DNA of 64,000 nt from Polaribacter sp. MED152. GTDB lineage: Bacteria; Bacteroidota; Bacteroidia; Flavobacteriales; Flavobacteriaceae. The stretch covers positions 2,552,501-2,616,500 of the forward strand of contig NC_020830.1 of NCBI RefSeq assembly GCF_000152945.2, written 5' to 3'. Below the pieces are notes generated by a model that was not told the origin of the DNA, ran no database searches, and worked only from the letters and a program-made list of their open reading frames with translations. Made by a program: the position numbers and the translations under genes. How positions within the stretch are numbered: the stretch's first letter is position 1; the number at the start of each line of letters is the position of its first letter. Below are positions 17,502-28,418 of this stretch, piece after piece.

Positions 17502-19415
17502 ATGAAAGCGAAGTTATTTTTATTATTAATAGGATTTTTAACGATACTATCATGCACAAACGAAACAACTGAAGTTGAAAAAAAAGATACTTATGTAATT
17601 GATAATTACACAAAACAAGAAGTAGATATTACCATGAGAGATGGTGTAAAATTGCATACCACAATTTATACGCCTAAAGATGTTTCTAAAGAATATCCCA
17701 TTTTAATGCAGAGAACTCCTTATAGTTCTGCTCCATATGGAGAGGATAAAATGAAATCTAAAATTGGGCCAAATGTACATCTAATGAAACAAGGTAATAT
17801 CATAGTATATCAAGATGTTAGAGGAAGATGGATGAGTGAAGGTGTGTATGATAATATGCGTGCTTATATACCTAATAAAAAAGAAAATCAGTCAGATGAG
17901 GTTTCAGATACCTATGATACTATAGATTGGTTAGTTAAAAATGTAGAGAATAATAATGGCAAAGTAGGTACTTGGGGTATTTCGTATCCTGGGCATTATG
18001 CAACAATTTCTACAATAGATGCACACCCTGCTTTAAAAGCAGCTTCTCCACAAGCTTGTATAGGTGATTTTTTCTTTGATGATTTTCATCATAATGGAGC
18101 TTTTTTATTAAGCTATTTTAGAGCTATTTCTCTTTTTGGTACATATAAAGATACGCCAACAGATTCTGCTTGGTATTCGTTTCCAAAAATGAATACTCAA
18201 GACCAGTATCAATTTTTCTTAGACAAAGGGCCATTAAAAAACTTAAACGAATATTTTCAATATGATAAATTAGATGTAAACGCAACAGCATCAAAAGATA
18301 AAATAGATGATTTTTTCTGGAAAGAAATTGTAGAACACCCTAATTACGATTCTGTTTGGCAAAGTAAAGGTATCATTCAACATATGGATAAAGTTCCAAG
18401 CTCAGTAGCAACAATGATTGTTGGTGGTTGGTTTGATGCAGAAGATTTATACGGACCATTAGAAACTTATAAAGGAATAGAAAAAAATGGAAATAACAAT
18501 TACAATACTATGGTTTTTGGACCTTGGGATCATGGTAAATGGGCTAGAAATACGGTTAGAAATACGGTAGGTAATTACTATTTTGGAGATTCTATTTCGC
18601 TAAAATTCCAATCAGAAATAGAAACTAAATTCTTTAATCATTTCTTAAAAGGACCTGGAAATGGAAATACGGGGTTACCTGAGGCTTATGTTTTTGATTC
18701 GGGTAAAAAAGAATGGAAATCTTTTGACAGTTGGCCACCTAAAAATGTGGTAAAACAAGATTGGTTTTTATCAGAAAATCAAGAGTTAACTACCAATAAA
18801 AAATCAGCAAAAGCTGTAGATTTTATTAGTGACATTAAACGTCCTGTGCCTTATTCAGAAGATATTAAAACAGTTTTTACGCCAAGAAAATACATGACAG
18901 ATGACCAACGTTTTGCAGCTAGAAGACCAGACGTTTTGGTTTTTGAAACCGATGTTTTAACTGAAGATTATACACTTGCAGGTGATATTTTGGCAAAATT
19001 AAAAGTAGCAACTACAGGAACTGCAGCAGATTGGATTGTTAAGGTAATTGATGTACATCCTTCAGATATTGAAGAAGATAATGAGACTTTACAAGATCAC
19101 CTTAAAATGAGTAATTACCATTTAATGGTAAGAAGCGAAGTTTTAAGGGGTAGATTTAGAAATAGTTTCGAAAACCCAGAACCTTTTACACCAAACAAAA
19201 AAACCAATGTCGATATCAAATTGCAAGATGTTTTTCACACATTTAAAAAAGGACATAAACTTCAAATTCAGGTGCAAAGTACTTGGTTTCCACTAATAGA
19301 TTTAAATCCGCAAACGTATGTAGATAATATTTATAAAGCTGATGAAGCTGATTTTAAAACCCAAACACATACTGTATTTACAGATTCAAGTATTGAATTT
19401 TCGGTTTTAAAATAG
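17502..19415 (+). CDS. CocE/NonD (X-Pro dipeptidyl-peptidase S15) family lipoprotein hydrolase
   Basis: 637 residues. Lipoprotein signal with lipobox TILSC (C18). The alpha/beta hydrolase domain carries nucleophile S161 in GTWGISYPG, the Asp in GGWFDAED and the His in GPWDHGKW, and the C-terminal part (about 415-637) is the jelly-roll domain of the S15/CocE family. Members cleave X-Pro dipeptides, cephalosporin esters or cocaine; in marine flavobacteria they mostly act as secreted peptidases or acylases. First gene of a six-gene + strand run (spacers 3, 9, 33, 23 and 15 bp). A near-perfect tandem repeat precedes it. Confidence 0.9.
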   Translation: MKAKLFLLLIGFLTILSCTNETTEVEKKDTYVIDNYTKQEVDITMRDGVKLHTTIYTPKDVSKEYPILMQRTPYSSAPYGEDKMKSKIGPNVHLMKQGNIIVYQDVRGRWMSEGVYDNMRAYIPNKKENQSDEVSDTYDTIDWLVKNVENNNGKVGTWGISYPGHYATISTIDAHPALKAASPQACIGDFFFDDFHHNGAFLLSYFRAISLFGTYKDTPTDSAWYSFPKMNTQDQYQFFLDKGPLKNLNEYFQYDKLDVNATASKDKIDDFFWKEIVEHPNYDSVWQSKGIIQHMDKVPSSVATMIVGGWFDAEDLYGPLETYKGIEKNGNNNYNTMVFGPWDHGKWARNTVRNTVGNYYFGDSISLKFQSEIETKFFNHFLKGPGNGNTGLPEAYVFDSGKKEWKSFDSWPPKNVVKQDWFLSENQELTTNKKSAKAVDFISDIKRPVPYSEDIKTVFTPRKYMTDDQRFAARRPDVLVFETDVLTEDYTLAGDILAKLKVATTGTAADWIVKVIDVHPSDIEEDNETLQDHLKMSNYHLMVRSEVLRGRFRNSFENPEPFTPNKKTNVDIKLQDVFHTFKKGHKLQIQVQSTWFPLIDLNPQTYVDNIYKADEADFKTQTHTVFTDSSIEFSVLK

Positions 19416-19418
19416 GTT

Positions 19419-19838
19419 ATGAAATCAACTGTTGTTATCGTATTTTTATTTATAATGTTTCAAGGCTTTTCTCAAGATTTTAAAAAGCATCAATGGAAAA
19501 ATAGAGTGCTTATTGTTTCTACGATAGATGATACATCTTCCGATTTTTTAAAACAAATAGATCTATTAAAAAACTTAAATCAAGAATTAAAAGAGAGGAA
19601 ACTTATCATTTATCAAATAGTTAATGATAAATATAAAGTAGGCTTTTCATCTAATTTTAATAGCTCAAACTCCATCTCCAAAAAATACGTAAATACTAAA
19701 AAGGGCCTACAAATTATTTTAATTGGTTTAGATGGTGGAGTTAAATTAAAGCAGAATTATGTTTTAACAGCGGAAAAATTGTTTGCAATCATAGATGGTA
19801 TGCCCATGAGAAAACGTGAACTTAGAAAAAACAAGTAA
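19419..19838 (+). CDS. DUF4174 family secreted protein
   Basis: 139 residues with a signal peptide (about 1-18, ending GFSQ) and a thioredoxin-fold-like domain beginning WKNRVLIVSTIDD and ending with the DUF4174 hallmark IDGMPMRKREL. No CxxC motif is present, so no redox role is expected. DUF4174 proteins are widespread in Proteobacteria and Bacteroidota, usually exported, with unknown function. It starts 3 bp after the hydrolase gene and ends 9 bp before the VOC gene. Confidence 0.82.
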   Translation: MKSTVVIVFLFIMFQGFSQDFKKHQWKNRVLIVSTIDDTSSDFLKQIDLLKNLNQELKERKLIIYQIVNDKYKVGFSSNFNSSNSISKKYVNTKKGLQIILIGLDGGVKLKQNYVLTAEKLFAIIDGMPMRKRELRKNK

Positions 19839-19847
19839 TCATTATAC

Positions 19848-20915
19848 ATGGCTAAAAAATTAATTTATGGAATTCAGCAAATAGGTATTGGTGTAAAAAA
19901 TGCTGAAATTGCTTTTAAATGGTATGCACAAACTTTGGGTGCAGATGCACTAATTTTTGATGACAGTAATGAAGCTACATATATGGCCAAATATATGGGT
20001 GGCAAATCTAGAAGTAAAAGAGCACTTTTGGCTCTTAATATGCAAGGTGGAGGAGGTTATGAAATTTGGCAATATAAAAAGAGAGAACCCAAAGCACCAG
20101 AAAATTCATTTCAAATAGGTGATTTGGGTATAAATTTTCCTGTTGTAAAATCTATAGATATTGCTAAAACATTTGCTGTTCTAAAAGCTAAAAACGTTAC
20201 AATTTTATCGGACATTGTAACAGAACCAGATTCAATTAAAGCCTTTTACATTAAAGATCCTTTTGAGAATATTTTAAAAGTAAAAGAAAATAACCAATTT
20301 TACAGTAATAAAAATACTTCTTTAGCAGGTGTTTGGGCTGCTGTAATCGGAGTTTCTAATATTGATGAATCTTTACAATTGTATTCAACAGTTTTAGGAT
20401 ATGATCAAGTGATTTATGATGAAACAGCTGTTTTTAAAGATTTAAAAGCATTAAAGAATGGTGGCAAAAAATTTAGAAGAATATTACTAGGTCATTCAGA
20501 AAATAGAACAGGAGGTTTTGCAAAACTGTTTGGAGCAACACAAATTGAATTAATTCAAGCTTTAGATAATAAGCCTAATAAAATTTTTGATAATCGCTTT
20601 TGGGGAGATTTAGGCTACATCCATCTATGTTTTGATGTTAAAAACATTAACCAATTGGCTAAAGAATGTAAGGCAATAGGTTTGCCATTTCAAGTAATGA
20701 GTGAAGCGTCTTTTGACATGGGAGATGCCAATGGACATTGGGGTTACATAGAAGATTCAGATGGCACTTTAATAGAGTTTATAGAAACCAATAAAGTACC
20801 TTTAATTAAAAAGTTGGGCTTAAATATCAACCTAAAAAATAGAGACCCAGAAAAACCCTTGCCAAATTGGATGATTAAAGCCATGAATTTTAAAAGAGTG
20901 AAAAAGTTTAAATAA
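19848..20915 (+). CDS. Two-domain VOC (glyoxalase/extradiol dioxygenase fold) protein
   Basis: 355 residues with two VOC modules: one at about 5-145 (GIQQIGIGVKNAEIAFKWYA start) and one at about 160-310 (WAAVIGVSNIDESLQLYSTV ... HLCFDVKNINQLAKECK ... DGTLIEFIE). The terminal Glu of DGTLIEFIE and His of YIHLCFDV occupy the usual metal-ligand positions. A tandem VOC layout is shared with 4-hydroxyphenylpyruvate dioxygenase and extradiol dioxygenases, but overall similarity is not enough to name a substrate. A basic tail follows (about 315-355). Its place before a Baeyer-Villiger-like monooxygenase suggests a joint oxidative step. Confidence 0.82.
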   Translation: MAKKLIYGIQQIGIGVKNAEIAFKWYAQTLGADALIFDDSNEATYMAKYMGGKSRSKRALLALNMQGGGGYEIWQYKKREPKAPENSFQIGDLGINFPVVKSIDIAKTFAVLKAKNVTILSDIVTEPDSIKAFYIKDPFENILKVKENNQFYSNKNTSLAGVWAAVIGVSNIDESLQLYSTVLGYDQVIYDETAVFKDLKALKNGGKKFRRILLGHSENRTGGFAKLFGATQIELIQALDNKPNKIFDNRFWGDLGYIHLCFDVKNINQLAKECKAIGLPFQVMSEASFDMGDANGHWGYIEDSDGTLIEFIETNKVPLIKKLGLNINLKNRDPEKPLPNWMIKAMNFKRVKKFK

Positions 20916-20948
20916 TAATTTACCTTGTAAACAAATATAGTTTAGTTT

Positions 20949-22576
<1,628 letters not shown>

Positions 22577-22591
22577 TTCAATTTACGAAAC

Positions 22592-23302
22592 ATGAAAAAA
22601 TTTTTAGTGGTAGTAATAGTCGCATTTCTATTTTCTGGATGTGCAGAATTGCAGCAAGTAGTTAACAATTTACCAAACAATGTTGGTTTAAGTCAAGACC
22701 AAATAGGTAATGGTTTAAGACAAGCATTAGATAATGGTATAGAACATCAAGTTGCAAAACTTACTTCTAAAGATGGCTTTTATAGAAATGAATTAGTAAA
22801 AATTTTATTACCAGAAGAATTACAAGCTGTAGACAAAGGTTTGCGTAAAATTGGCTTAGGCAATTTGGCAGATGAAGGTATTAAAGTTTTAAATAGAGCA
22901 GCAGAAGATGCAGTGAAAACAGCAACTCCAATATTTGTAAATGCTGTAAAAGAAATTACCTTTAATGATGCAAAAAATATACTTTTAGGCGATAAAAATG
23001 CTGCAACGAACTATTTACAGTTAAAAACAAGTCAAAGTTTATACAATAGTTTCAGTCCAGTTATCGATAATTCTTTTTCTAAAGTTGGTGCAGATAAAGT
23101 TTGGAGTAATTTAATAACCAAATACAATTCTATTCCGTTTGTTAAAAAAGTAAATCCAGATTTAACTGGCTATGTTACTAATGAGGCATTAAAAGGAGTT
23201 TTTACGATGATTGAAATAGAAGAGAAAGGAATCAGAGAAAAAGTTGGGTTAAGAAATACAGCTCTTTTAAGACAAGTATTTGCTTTACAGGATAATAGGT
23301 AA
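22592..23302 (+). CDS. DUF4197 family lipoprotein
   Basis: 236 residues, lipoprotein signal with lipobox LFSGC (C17). The body is helical and shows the DUF4197 features GLRQALDNGIEHQV, DGFYRN, KILLPEEL and NAAT-YLQLKTSQSL. DUF4197 occurs in many Gram-negative bacteria as an exported protein of unknown function. Last gene of the run that starts at 17502; 106 bp separate it from the GH16 gene. Confidence 0.85.
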   Translation: MKKFLVVVIVAFLFSGCAELQQVVNNLPNNVGLSQDQIGNGLRQALDNGIEHQVAKLTSKDGFYRNELVKILLPEELQAVDKGLRKIGLGNLADEGIKVLNRAAEDAVKTATPIFVNAVKEITFNDAKNILLGDKNAATNYLQLKTSQSLYNSFSPVIDNSFSKVGADKVWSNLITKYNSIPFVKKVNPDLTGYVTNEALKGVFTMIEIEEKGIREKVGLRNTALLRQVFALQDNR

Positions 23303-23408
23303 TCTTAAAATTTAACCTGTATAGTTTTTATATAGGTATTGTTAACATAAATTTTGTAATTCAAGTTGTAAATTTACGACTAGATATAAGAACTGTTAAT
23401 AATTATCT

Positions 23409-25040
23409 ATGAAAAATTTATTACTTGCTATTCTCATTTTATTTGGTTTTAATGCTAATGCTCAGCAAACTGTAGAAGATGATTTTGAAGGAAATGGAAC
23501 AATTTCTACTTGGTTTGGAGATGATGCAAACATAAATGCACAATTCAATAATCCTTATAAAGAAACTATAAATACGTCAAATACTGTTTTACAGTATGAA
23601 GATGTAGGTGGGCAGTATGCCAATATTAGATTCGAATTAGATGAAAAGTTTGATTTGTCAGAAGATTATACTTTTTCGTTTAAGATTTATGTACCTGCAG
23701 TAACTATAACAGGTTCACAGGATAATCAAGTTTCACTTAAACTTCAAAATGGCGATTTAAATGAGCCTTGGAGTACTCAAACTGAAATTGTAAAAGATGT
23801 TACTTTAAATCAGTGGCAAACAGTTACGTTTAATTTTAAAGACGACAACTATATCAATTTAAATGCAGGTTCTGCTGCTCCAATCACTAGAACTGATTTT
23901 AACAGAGTTGTTATTCAAGTAAATGGAGAAAATAATACTGATAGAGTTACAGCTTATATAGATGACTTTTTATACGATGGTACAATTGCTGGAAGCTCAG
24001 ATGATGAACCAGTTTTTGATAATTTAGTTTGGTCAGATGAATTTGATGGCCAAACAGGTTTCGTAACTGATTTAGATAATTCAAAATGGTTCAAACAAAT
24101 TTATCCAATAATTGGTGGTAATTCTTGGGCTAATGGAGAAATTCAGCATTATACGGACAGATTAGATAATTCTTACGTAAGTAATGGTACTTTAAAGATT
24201 CTAGCTAAAAAAGAAACATATTCTTACAATGGTACTTCAAAAAACTATACATCTGCTAGATTAAACTCAAAATATGCTTTTACTTATGGAAAAGTGGAAA
24301 TTAGAGCAAAAATGCCAACAGGTGTAGGTACTTTTCCTGCATTATGGATGCTAGGTCAAAACATTACAGAAACTGGTGGTTACTGGGCAGCAACAAAAGG
24401 TACAACTCCTTGGCCAGATTGTGGAGAGATAGATATTATAGAACATTGGGGAGATAATCAAGATTTTGTGCAAAGTGCTTTACATAACAGATCTAGTTTT
24501 GGAAGTACAGTTAATAAAGGAGGTAGAACTATTAGTAATGCATCTTCTGAATTTCACGTTTATACTTTAGAGTGGACGGCTACAAAAATGACATTTAGTG
24601 TAGATGGCATAGTACATTATGTTTACAATCCTGAAAATAAAAATGCAGAGAATTGGCCTTATGATGCACCACAATATCTTTTATTAAACGTAGCTATTTT
24701 ACCAAATATCACAGCAGGTTTTTCAGAAAGTGCTATGGAAGTAGATTATGTAAGGGTTTATCAAGAATCAGCAAGTCTAAGTACAGAAGATAATACTATT
24801 AAAAACCAGGCCTTGAATGTATATCCTAATCCTTCAAACAGTAGAGTTACAGTTAACTTGGGAAACGTAGAAGGAGAAAGTGAATTAGTCTTGTATAGCA
24901 TTACAGGTAAAAAAGTTCATAGCTTCTCTCAGGATATTCCATCTGAAACCCATGATATCTCATTTTTAAAAAGAGGTGTATATTTTTTACAAGTGGCCTC
25001 TTCTAAAAACTCGAAAGTAGTTAAGCTGATTAAAAACTAA
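23409..25040 (+). CDS. Secreted GH16 beta-glucanase (laminarinase-like) with T9SS sorting domain
   Basis: 543 residues. Signal peptide (about 1-18, ends NANA), an N-terminal beta-sandwich resembling a carbohydrate-binding module (about 22-195), the GH16 domain (about 203-457, beginning LVWSDEFDG) with catalytic motif ExDxxE as E340, D342 and E345 in CGEIDIIEHWG, and a C-terminal T9SS type A domain (about 465-543, LNVYPNPSN start, VVKLIKN end). GH16 enzymes hydrolyse beta-1,3-glucans such as algal laminarin; porphyranase, agarase and carrageenase are relatives, so laminarin is the likeliest but not certain substrate. No SusC/SusD genes adjoin, so this is not a full polysaccharide utilisation locus. 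Confidence 0.92.
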   Translation: MKNLLLAILILFGFNANAQQTVEDDFEGNGTISTWFGDDANINAQFNNPYKETINTSNTVLQYEDVGGQYANIRFELDEKFDLSEDYTFSFKIYVPAVTITGSQDNQVSLKLQNGDLNEPWSTQTEIVKDVTLNQWQTVTFNFKDDNYINLNAGSAAPITRTDFNRVVIQVNGENNTDRVTAYIDDFLYDGTIAGSSDDEPVFDNLVWSDEFDGQTGFVTDLDNSKWFKQIYPIIGGNSWANGEIQHYTDRLDNSYVSNGTLKILAKKETYSYNGTSKNYTSARLNSKYAFTYGKVEIRAKMPTGVGTFPALWMLGQNITETGGYWAATKGTTPWPDCGEIDIIEHWGDNQDFVQSALHNRSSFGSTVNKGGRTISNASSEFHVYTLEWTATKMTFSVDGIVHYVYNPENKNAENWPYDAPQYLLLNVAILPNITAGFSESAMEVDYVRVYQESASLSTEDNTIKNQALNVYPNPSNSRVTVNLGNVEGESELVLYSITGKKVHSFSQDIPSETHDISFLKRGVYFLQVASSKNSKVVKLIKN

Positions 25041-25132
25041 TAGATAATCTAAATTATTTATTATAAGATAATTAGCGGTTGCAGGGTTAATAATTTTTTC
25101 ATAGATTTATAAAAACTAATCCTCCATTCGCC

Positions 25133-25321
25133 ATGTATTACCAAAATCAATTCCAAAATTATAAACGGCATCTAAAAGATAGATACGTAAACTTAGTTGA
25201 GAAATCGAATAACTATAGATTTGTAGACGAAGCTAAAAGTGATTTGGCAGCCTTTAAAGCGATGAAGCTATTAGAGAAAATTAATCAAGTAAACTATTTA
25301 GATAGAGATCTGGTTATTTAA
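25133..25321 (+). CDS. Small charged protein, unknown function
   Basis: 62 residues, helical, rich in Tyr, Asn and Lys (YYQNQFQNYKRHLKDRY start). No signal peptide or family recognised. Its stop overlaps the stop region of the convergent metal-receptor gene by 4 bp. The position right after the secreted glucanase (92 bp) and a clean frame support a gene, but it could be spurious. Confidence 0.5.
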   Translation: MYYQNQFQNYKRHLKDRYVNLVEKSNNYRFVDEAKSDLAAFKAMKLLEKINQVNYLDRDLVI

Positions 25322-26106
25322 TCTAAAGACTTTCTAAAGTTTTTAAAATAATCGAAAGCTTTTAGAAGTCTAGAACCATACCAAGAAAAATACTCACCAT
25401 CTACCAACTGTATTTGTAATTCTTTATGCTTGTTTGTAAAGGATGTAAAATCTTTCTCCTTAAAAGGATAAGGTTCAGAAGAAAGTAAAATCAACTCCAC
25501 CTTTTTTTTTAATTGATCAATATCAACCTCAGGATATCTCTCTTTATTTATAAAGATGTTTTTAAACTTATTGATAGTGAGCATGTGGTTTATAAAGGTT
25601 CCATTTCCAGCTGCCATCCATGGATTTTTCCAAATGAAATAAGCCACATTTAAAGTTTCTTTATTTGCAATAAATAATTCGAACTTTCTAAATTCAGTGC
25701 GTATATTTTTGACTAAAATTGTCGCTTTTTCTGTGCAAGAAAATATAGTTCCATATTGTAATATTAAATCTAGAGTGTCTTGTAGTGTAGCAATGTCTGA
25801 TACATGAACAACAGCAATTTCTTGGCATTTTTTTACAATATCTTTGGTGTTCTCTTCCTTATTACAAAGTATGATGTCTGGCTTTAATTCTCGAATTTTA
25901 TCAAAATGAACATTTTTGGTTCCACCAACAATAGTTTTTGATTTTCTTAAGTGAGTAGGATGTACACAAAATTTGGTGACCCCTACAATTGAAGTCTCTA
26001 AATCTAAATCTACTAAAAGTTCAGTTAAACTTGGTACTAAACAAACAATTCTAGAAGGTGTTTTTTGCAATTCAAAAATGGTATTCATTTGATCTTTGAA
26101 CTGCAT
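25318..26106 (-). CDS. Helical-backbone metal receptor / BtuF-like substrate-binding protein
   Basis: 262 residues. The fold markers are RIVCLVPSLTELLVDLDL near the N-terminus, VGVTKFCVHP, VGGTKN and LKPDIILCNKEEN, then a long backbone helix and WMAAGNGTFINHML. This is the class III periplasmic-binding fold for cobalamin, haem or siderophores. It has no signal peptide, unlike transport receptors, and no ABC transporter genes are adjacent, so an intracellular or accessory role is possible. It lies 6 bp downstream of pyrF on the same strand. Confidence 0.8.
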   Translation of the reverse strand: MQFKDQMNTIFELQKTPSRIVCLVPSLTELLVDLDLETSIVGVTKFCVHPTHLRKSKTIVGGTKNVHFDKIRELKPDIILCNKEENTKDIVKKCQEIAVVHVSDIATLQDTLDLILQYGTIFSCTEKATILVKNIRTEFRKFELFIANKETLNVAYFIWKNPWMAAGNGTFINHMLTINKFKNIFINKERYPEVDIDQLKKKVELILLSSEPYPFKEKDFTSFTNKHKELQIQLVDGEYFSWYGSRLLKAFDYFKNFRKSLD

Positions 26107-26112
26107 AGATTT

Positions 26113-26925
26113 CTATTTTAAAATAACTTCCATTTCTGTTTGTAATTCCTTTGCTTTTAATGCAGCAGCATTTGCAAAATCTTCATTTTTAGAAGCGTAT
26201 ATTATACCTCTAGAAGAGTTTACCAATAACCCAATATTTTCAGTTAAACCGTATTTACAGACATCTTGCAAATTTCCTCCTTGAGCACCAACTCCAGGTA
26301 CTAATAAAAAAGCTTCAGGTACAATTTTACGAATTTCAGCAAAATACTCAGCTTTTGTAGCACCAACAACATACATCAAATTATGAGAGTTTTCCCAGGT
26401 TTTAGAAGTTTCTAAAACCAATTTGTAAAGCTCTTTATTATCTACTTTTTTGGTTTGAAAATCAAACGCACCTTCATTAGACGTTAATGCAAGCATAATA
26501 GTGTGCTTATCTTTTATGGCTAAAAAAGGCTCTACAGAATCTTTACCCATATATGGGGCTACAGTTACAGAATCAAAACCTAAATCTTCTAAGAAAGCTC
26601 TTGCATACATGTTAGAAGTATTACCAATATCACCTCTTTTTGCATCAGCTATAGTATAGATTTCAGGGTAATTTTCATTCAGATAATTGATTGTTTTCTC
26701 TAAACATTGCCAACCTTTTAAACCATAAACTTCATAAAAAGCAATATTAGGTTTGTAGGCAACACATAAATGATGAGTTGCATCAATAATGGCTTTGTTA
26801 AACTCGAAAATAGGATTTTCTGATGCTAATAAATGTGTTGGTAGTTTGTCTAAATCAGGATCTAAACCAATACATAAAAATGATTTTTTTTGATTTATTT
26901 GTGATATAAGTTCGGCTGTTGTCAT
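26113..26925 (-). CDS. pyrF: Orotidine-5'-phosphate decarboxylase
   Basis: 270 residues, the long (type 2) PyrF form. Active-site block [11 protein letters not shown], preceded by [15 protein letters not shown] and followed by [13 protein letters not shown] and VPGVGAQGG. It makes UMP from OMP in pyrimidine synthesis. The start codon at 26925 is about 20 nt downstream of an exact -7 box. Cotranscribed with the metal-receptor gene downstream; divergent from the thioredoxin-like gene. Confidence 0.95.
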   Translation of the reverse strand: MTTAELISQINQKKSFLCIGLDPDLDKLPTHLLASENPIFEFNKAIIDATHHLCVAYKPNIAFYEVYGLKGWQCLEKTINYLNENYPEIYTIADAKRGDIGNTSNMYARAFLEDLGFDSVTVAPYMGKDSVEPFLAIKDKHTIMLALTSNEGAFDFQTKKVDNKELYKLVLETSKTWENSHNLMYVVGATKAEYFAEIRKIVPEAFLLVPGVGAQGGNLQDVCKYGLTENIGLLVNSSRGIIYASKNEDFANAAALKAKELQTEMEVILK

Positions 26926-26945
26926 TAGTTTTGCTTAAAGTGATA

Positions 26946-26953
26946 CAAAAATA
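26946..26953 (-). promoter_or_regulatory. Putative -7 box of pyrF
   Basis: Minus strand reads TATTTTTG, an exact TAnnTTTG match, about 20 bp upstream of the pyrF start. Confidence 0.45.
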
Positions 26954-27009
26954 CTATTTTTAACGGGTAACATTTGTAAGATCTTAATTTTTTAAAAGAC
27001 AATTTTTAG

Positions 27010-27501
27010 ATGAAAAGATTAATCTTATTACTTTTTATAGTTTTAGTGAGCTGTAATAAAGAACAACCAACTACATTTTCTGAGCCTGCAAATTTAGAAA
27101 TGCTGGTTGGTGTAGATGGCACTAAAATTACCTTTAGAGAGGTGCTTTACAAACATAAAGGCAAAAAAATATTGATTGATTTTTGGGCCTCTTGGTGCAA
27201 AGATTGTATTGTAGGTTTTCCAAAATTAAATCAACTGCAAAAAGAATTTCCAGATGTAGAATATGTGTTTTTATCAACAGACTTTAGTCAGCCTTCTTGG
27301 AAAAAAGGAATAAAAAAATATAAAATTAAAGGTGAGCACTATAATTTGCCAAAAGGCATGAATGATGGCGATCTTGTAGAGTTTATAAACCTTTCTTGGA
27401 TACCAACTTATATGGTTATTGATGAAGAAGGAGAAATTGCCTTATTTAAAGCTACGAATATTACAGATAAAGCTATCAGAGAGGCTCTTGAAGATAATTA
27501 A
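27010..27501 (+). CDS. TlpA/ResA-like thioredoxin-fold lipoprotein
   Basis: 163 residues. Lipoprotein signal with lipobox VLVSC (C15). The thioredoxin motif is FWASWCKDC with C63 and C66, and the cis-Pro region is SWIPTYMVID. TlpA-type proteins reduce periplasmic disulfides, for example in cytochrome maturation or against oxidative damage. No cytochrome maturation gene is near. Divergent from pyrF and upstream of tpiA (84 bp). Confidence 0.87.
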   Translation: MKRLILLLFIVLVSCNKEQPTTFSEPANLEMLVGVDGTKITFREVLYKHKGKKILIDFWASWCKDCIVGFPKLNQLQKEFPDVEYVFLSTDFSQPSWKKGIKKYKIKGEHYNLPKGMNDGDLVEFINLSWIPTYMVIDEEGEIALFKATNITDKAIREALEDN

Positions 27502-27585
27502 GGAAACGTTTTAGTAACTATTTAGTATTTAAAAGAATATTTACAGATCATTTCTTAATTTTACCATAGTTTTAAATACATCCTT

Positions 27586-28344
27586 ATGAGAAAAAAAATA
27601 GTAGCAGGTAACTGGAAAATGAATAATGATTTAGCAGAGACAAAATCATTAATTAACGGTATTCAGAGTGAAATAGAAAACCTTGAATTAAATAATACAA
27701 GAGTTATTGTTTCTCCTTCTTATGTAAATTTATCATTAGCTTTAGAGTTAACTTCTTCAAATAAAATAGAAGTTGCTTCACAAAATATGCACCAAGCAAA
27801 AAGTGGAGCTTTTACAGGTGAAGTATCTGCAGATATGTTAAAGTCATTGGGTATTAAATCTGTTATTATTGGCCATTCTGAAAGAAGGCAATATTTTAAT
27901 GAAACTGATGCTTTATTGGCGGAAAAAATGGATGCTATTATTGCCAACAACTTAGAAGCTATCTTTTGTTTTGGAGAGCTTTTAGAAGATAGAAAATCCG
28001 ACAACCATTTTAATGTGGTAGAAAGTCAGTTAAAAAATGCTTTATTTCATTTAAAAGCAGAAGATTTCTCGAGTATTGTTTTAGCTTATGAACCTGTTTG
28101 GGCTATTGGTACTGGTGAGACTGCAAGTCCTGAACAAGCACAAGAAATGCATGCATTTATTAGAAAAACAATTGCAGAAAAATACAATCAAGAAGTAGCA
28201 GACAGCATTTCTATTTTATATGGTGGTAGTGTTAAACCTGCAAATGCAGTAGAAATATTTTCTAAAGAAGATGTTGATGGTGGTTTAATTGGTGGTGCAT
28301 CTTTAAAACCTGCCGATTTTGCAGCTATTATAAAAGCAATTTAA
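27586..28344 (+). CDS. tpiA: Triose-phosphate isomerase
   Basis: 252 residues, normal length. N-terminus KIVAGNWKMN with catalytic K11, electrophile H97 in IIGHSERRQYF, base E169 in LAYEPVWAIGTG, and phosphate-binding ILYGGSVKP. Interconverts dihydroxyacetone phosphate and glyceraldehyde 3-phosphate in glycolysis. Followed by a hairpin terminator at 28385 that abuts the prmA start. Confidence 0.97.
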   Translation: MRKKIVAGNWKMNNDLAETKSLINGIQSEIENLELNNTRVIVSPSYVNLSLALELTSSNKIEVASQNMHQAKSGAFTGEVSADMLKSLGIKSVIIGHSERRQYFNETDALLAEKMDAIIANNLEAIFCFGELLEDRKSDNHFNVVESQLKNALFHLKAEDFSSIVLAYEPVWAIGTGETASPEQAQEMHAFIRKTIAEKYNQEVADSISILYGGSVKPANAVEIFSKEDVDGGLIGGASLKPADFAAIIKAI

Positions 28345-28378
28345 CTTAAGTAAAACAAATACTTTGGTATAAAACCAA

Positions 28379-28416
28379 TAAATTTGCATCAAGATTAAAT
28401 CTTGATGCATTTTTTA
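28379..28416 (+). terminator. tpiA terminator overlapping a prmA -7 box
   Basis: A 10-bp stem TGCATCAAGA (28385-28394) with TCTTGATGCA (28400-28409), loop TTAAA, is followed by a T-rich tract. It ends 3 nt before ATG 28419 of prmA. An exact -7 box TAAATTTG (28379-28386) overlaps its left arm, so promoter and terminator are interlocked. Confidence 0.65.
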
Positions 28417-28418
28417 TT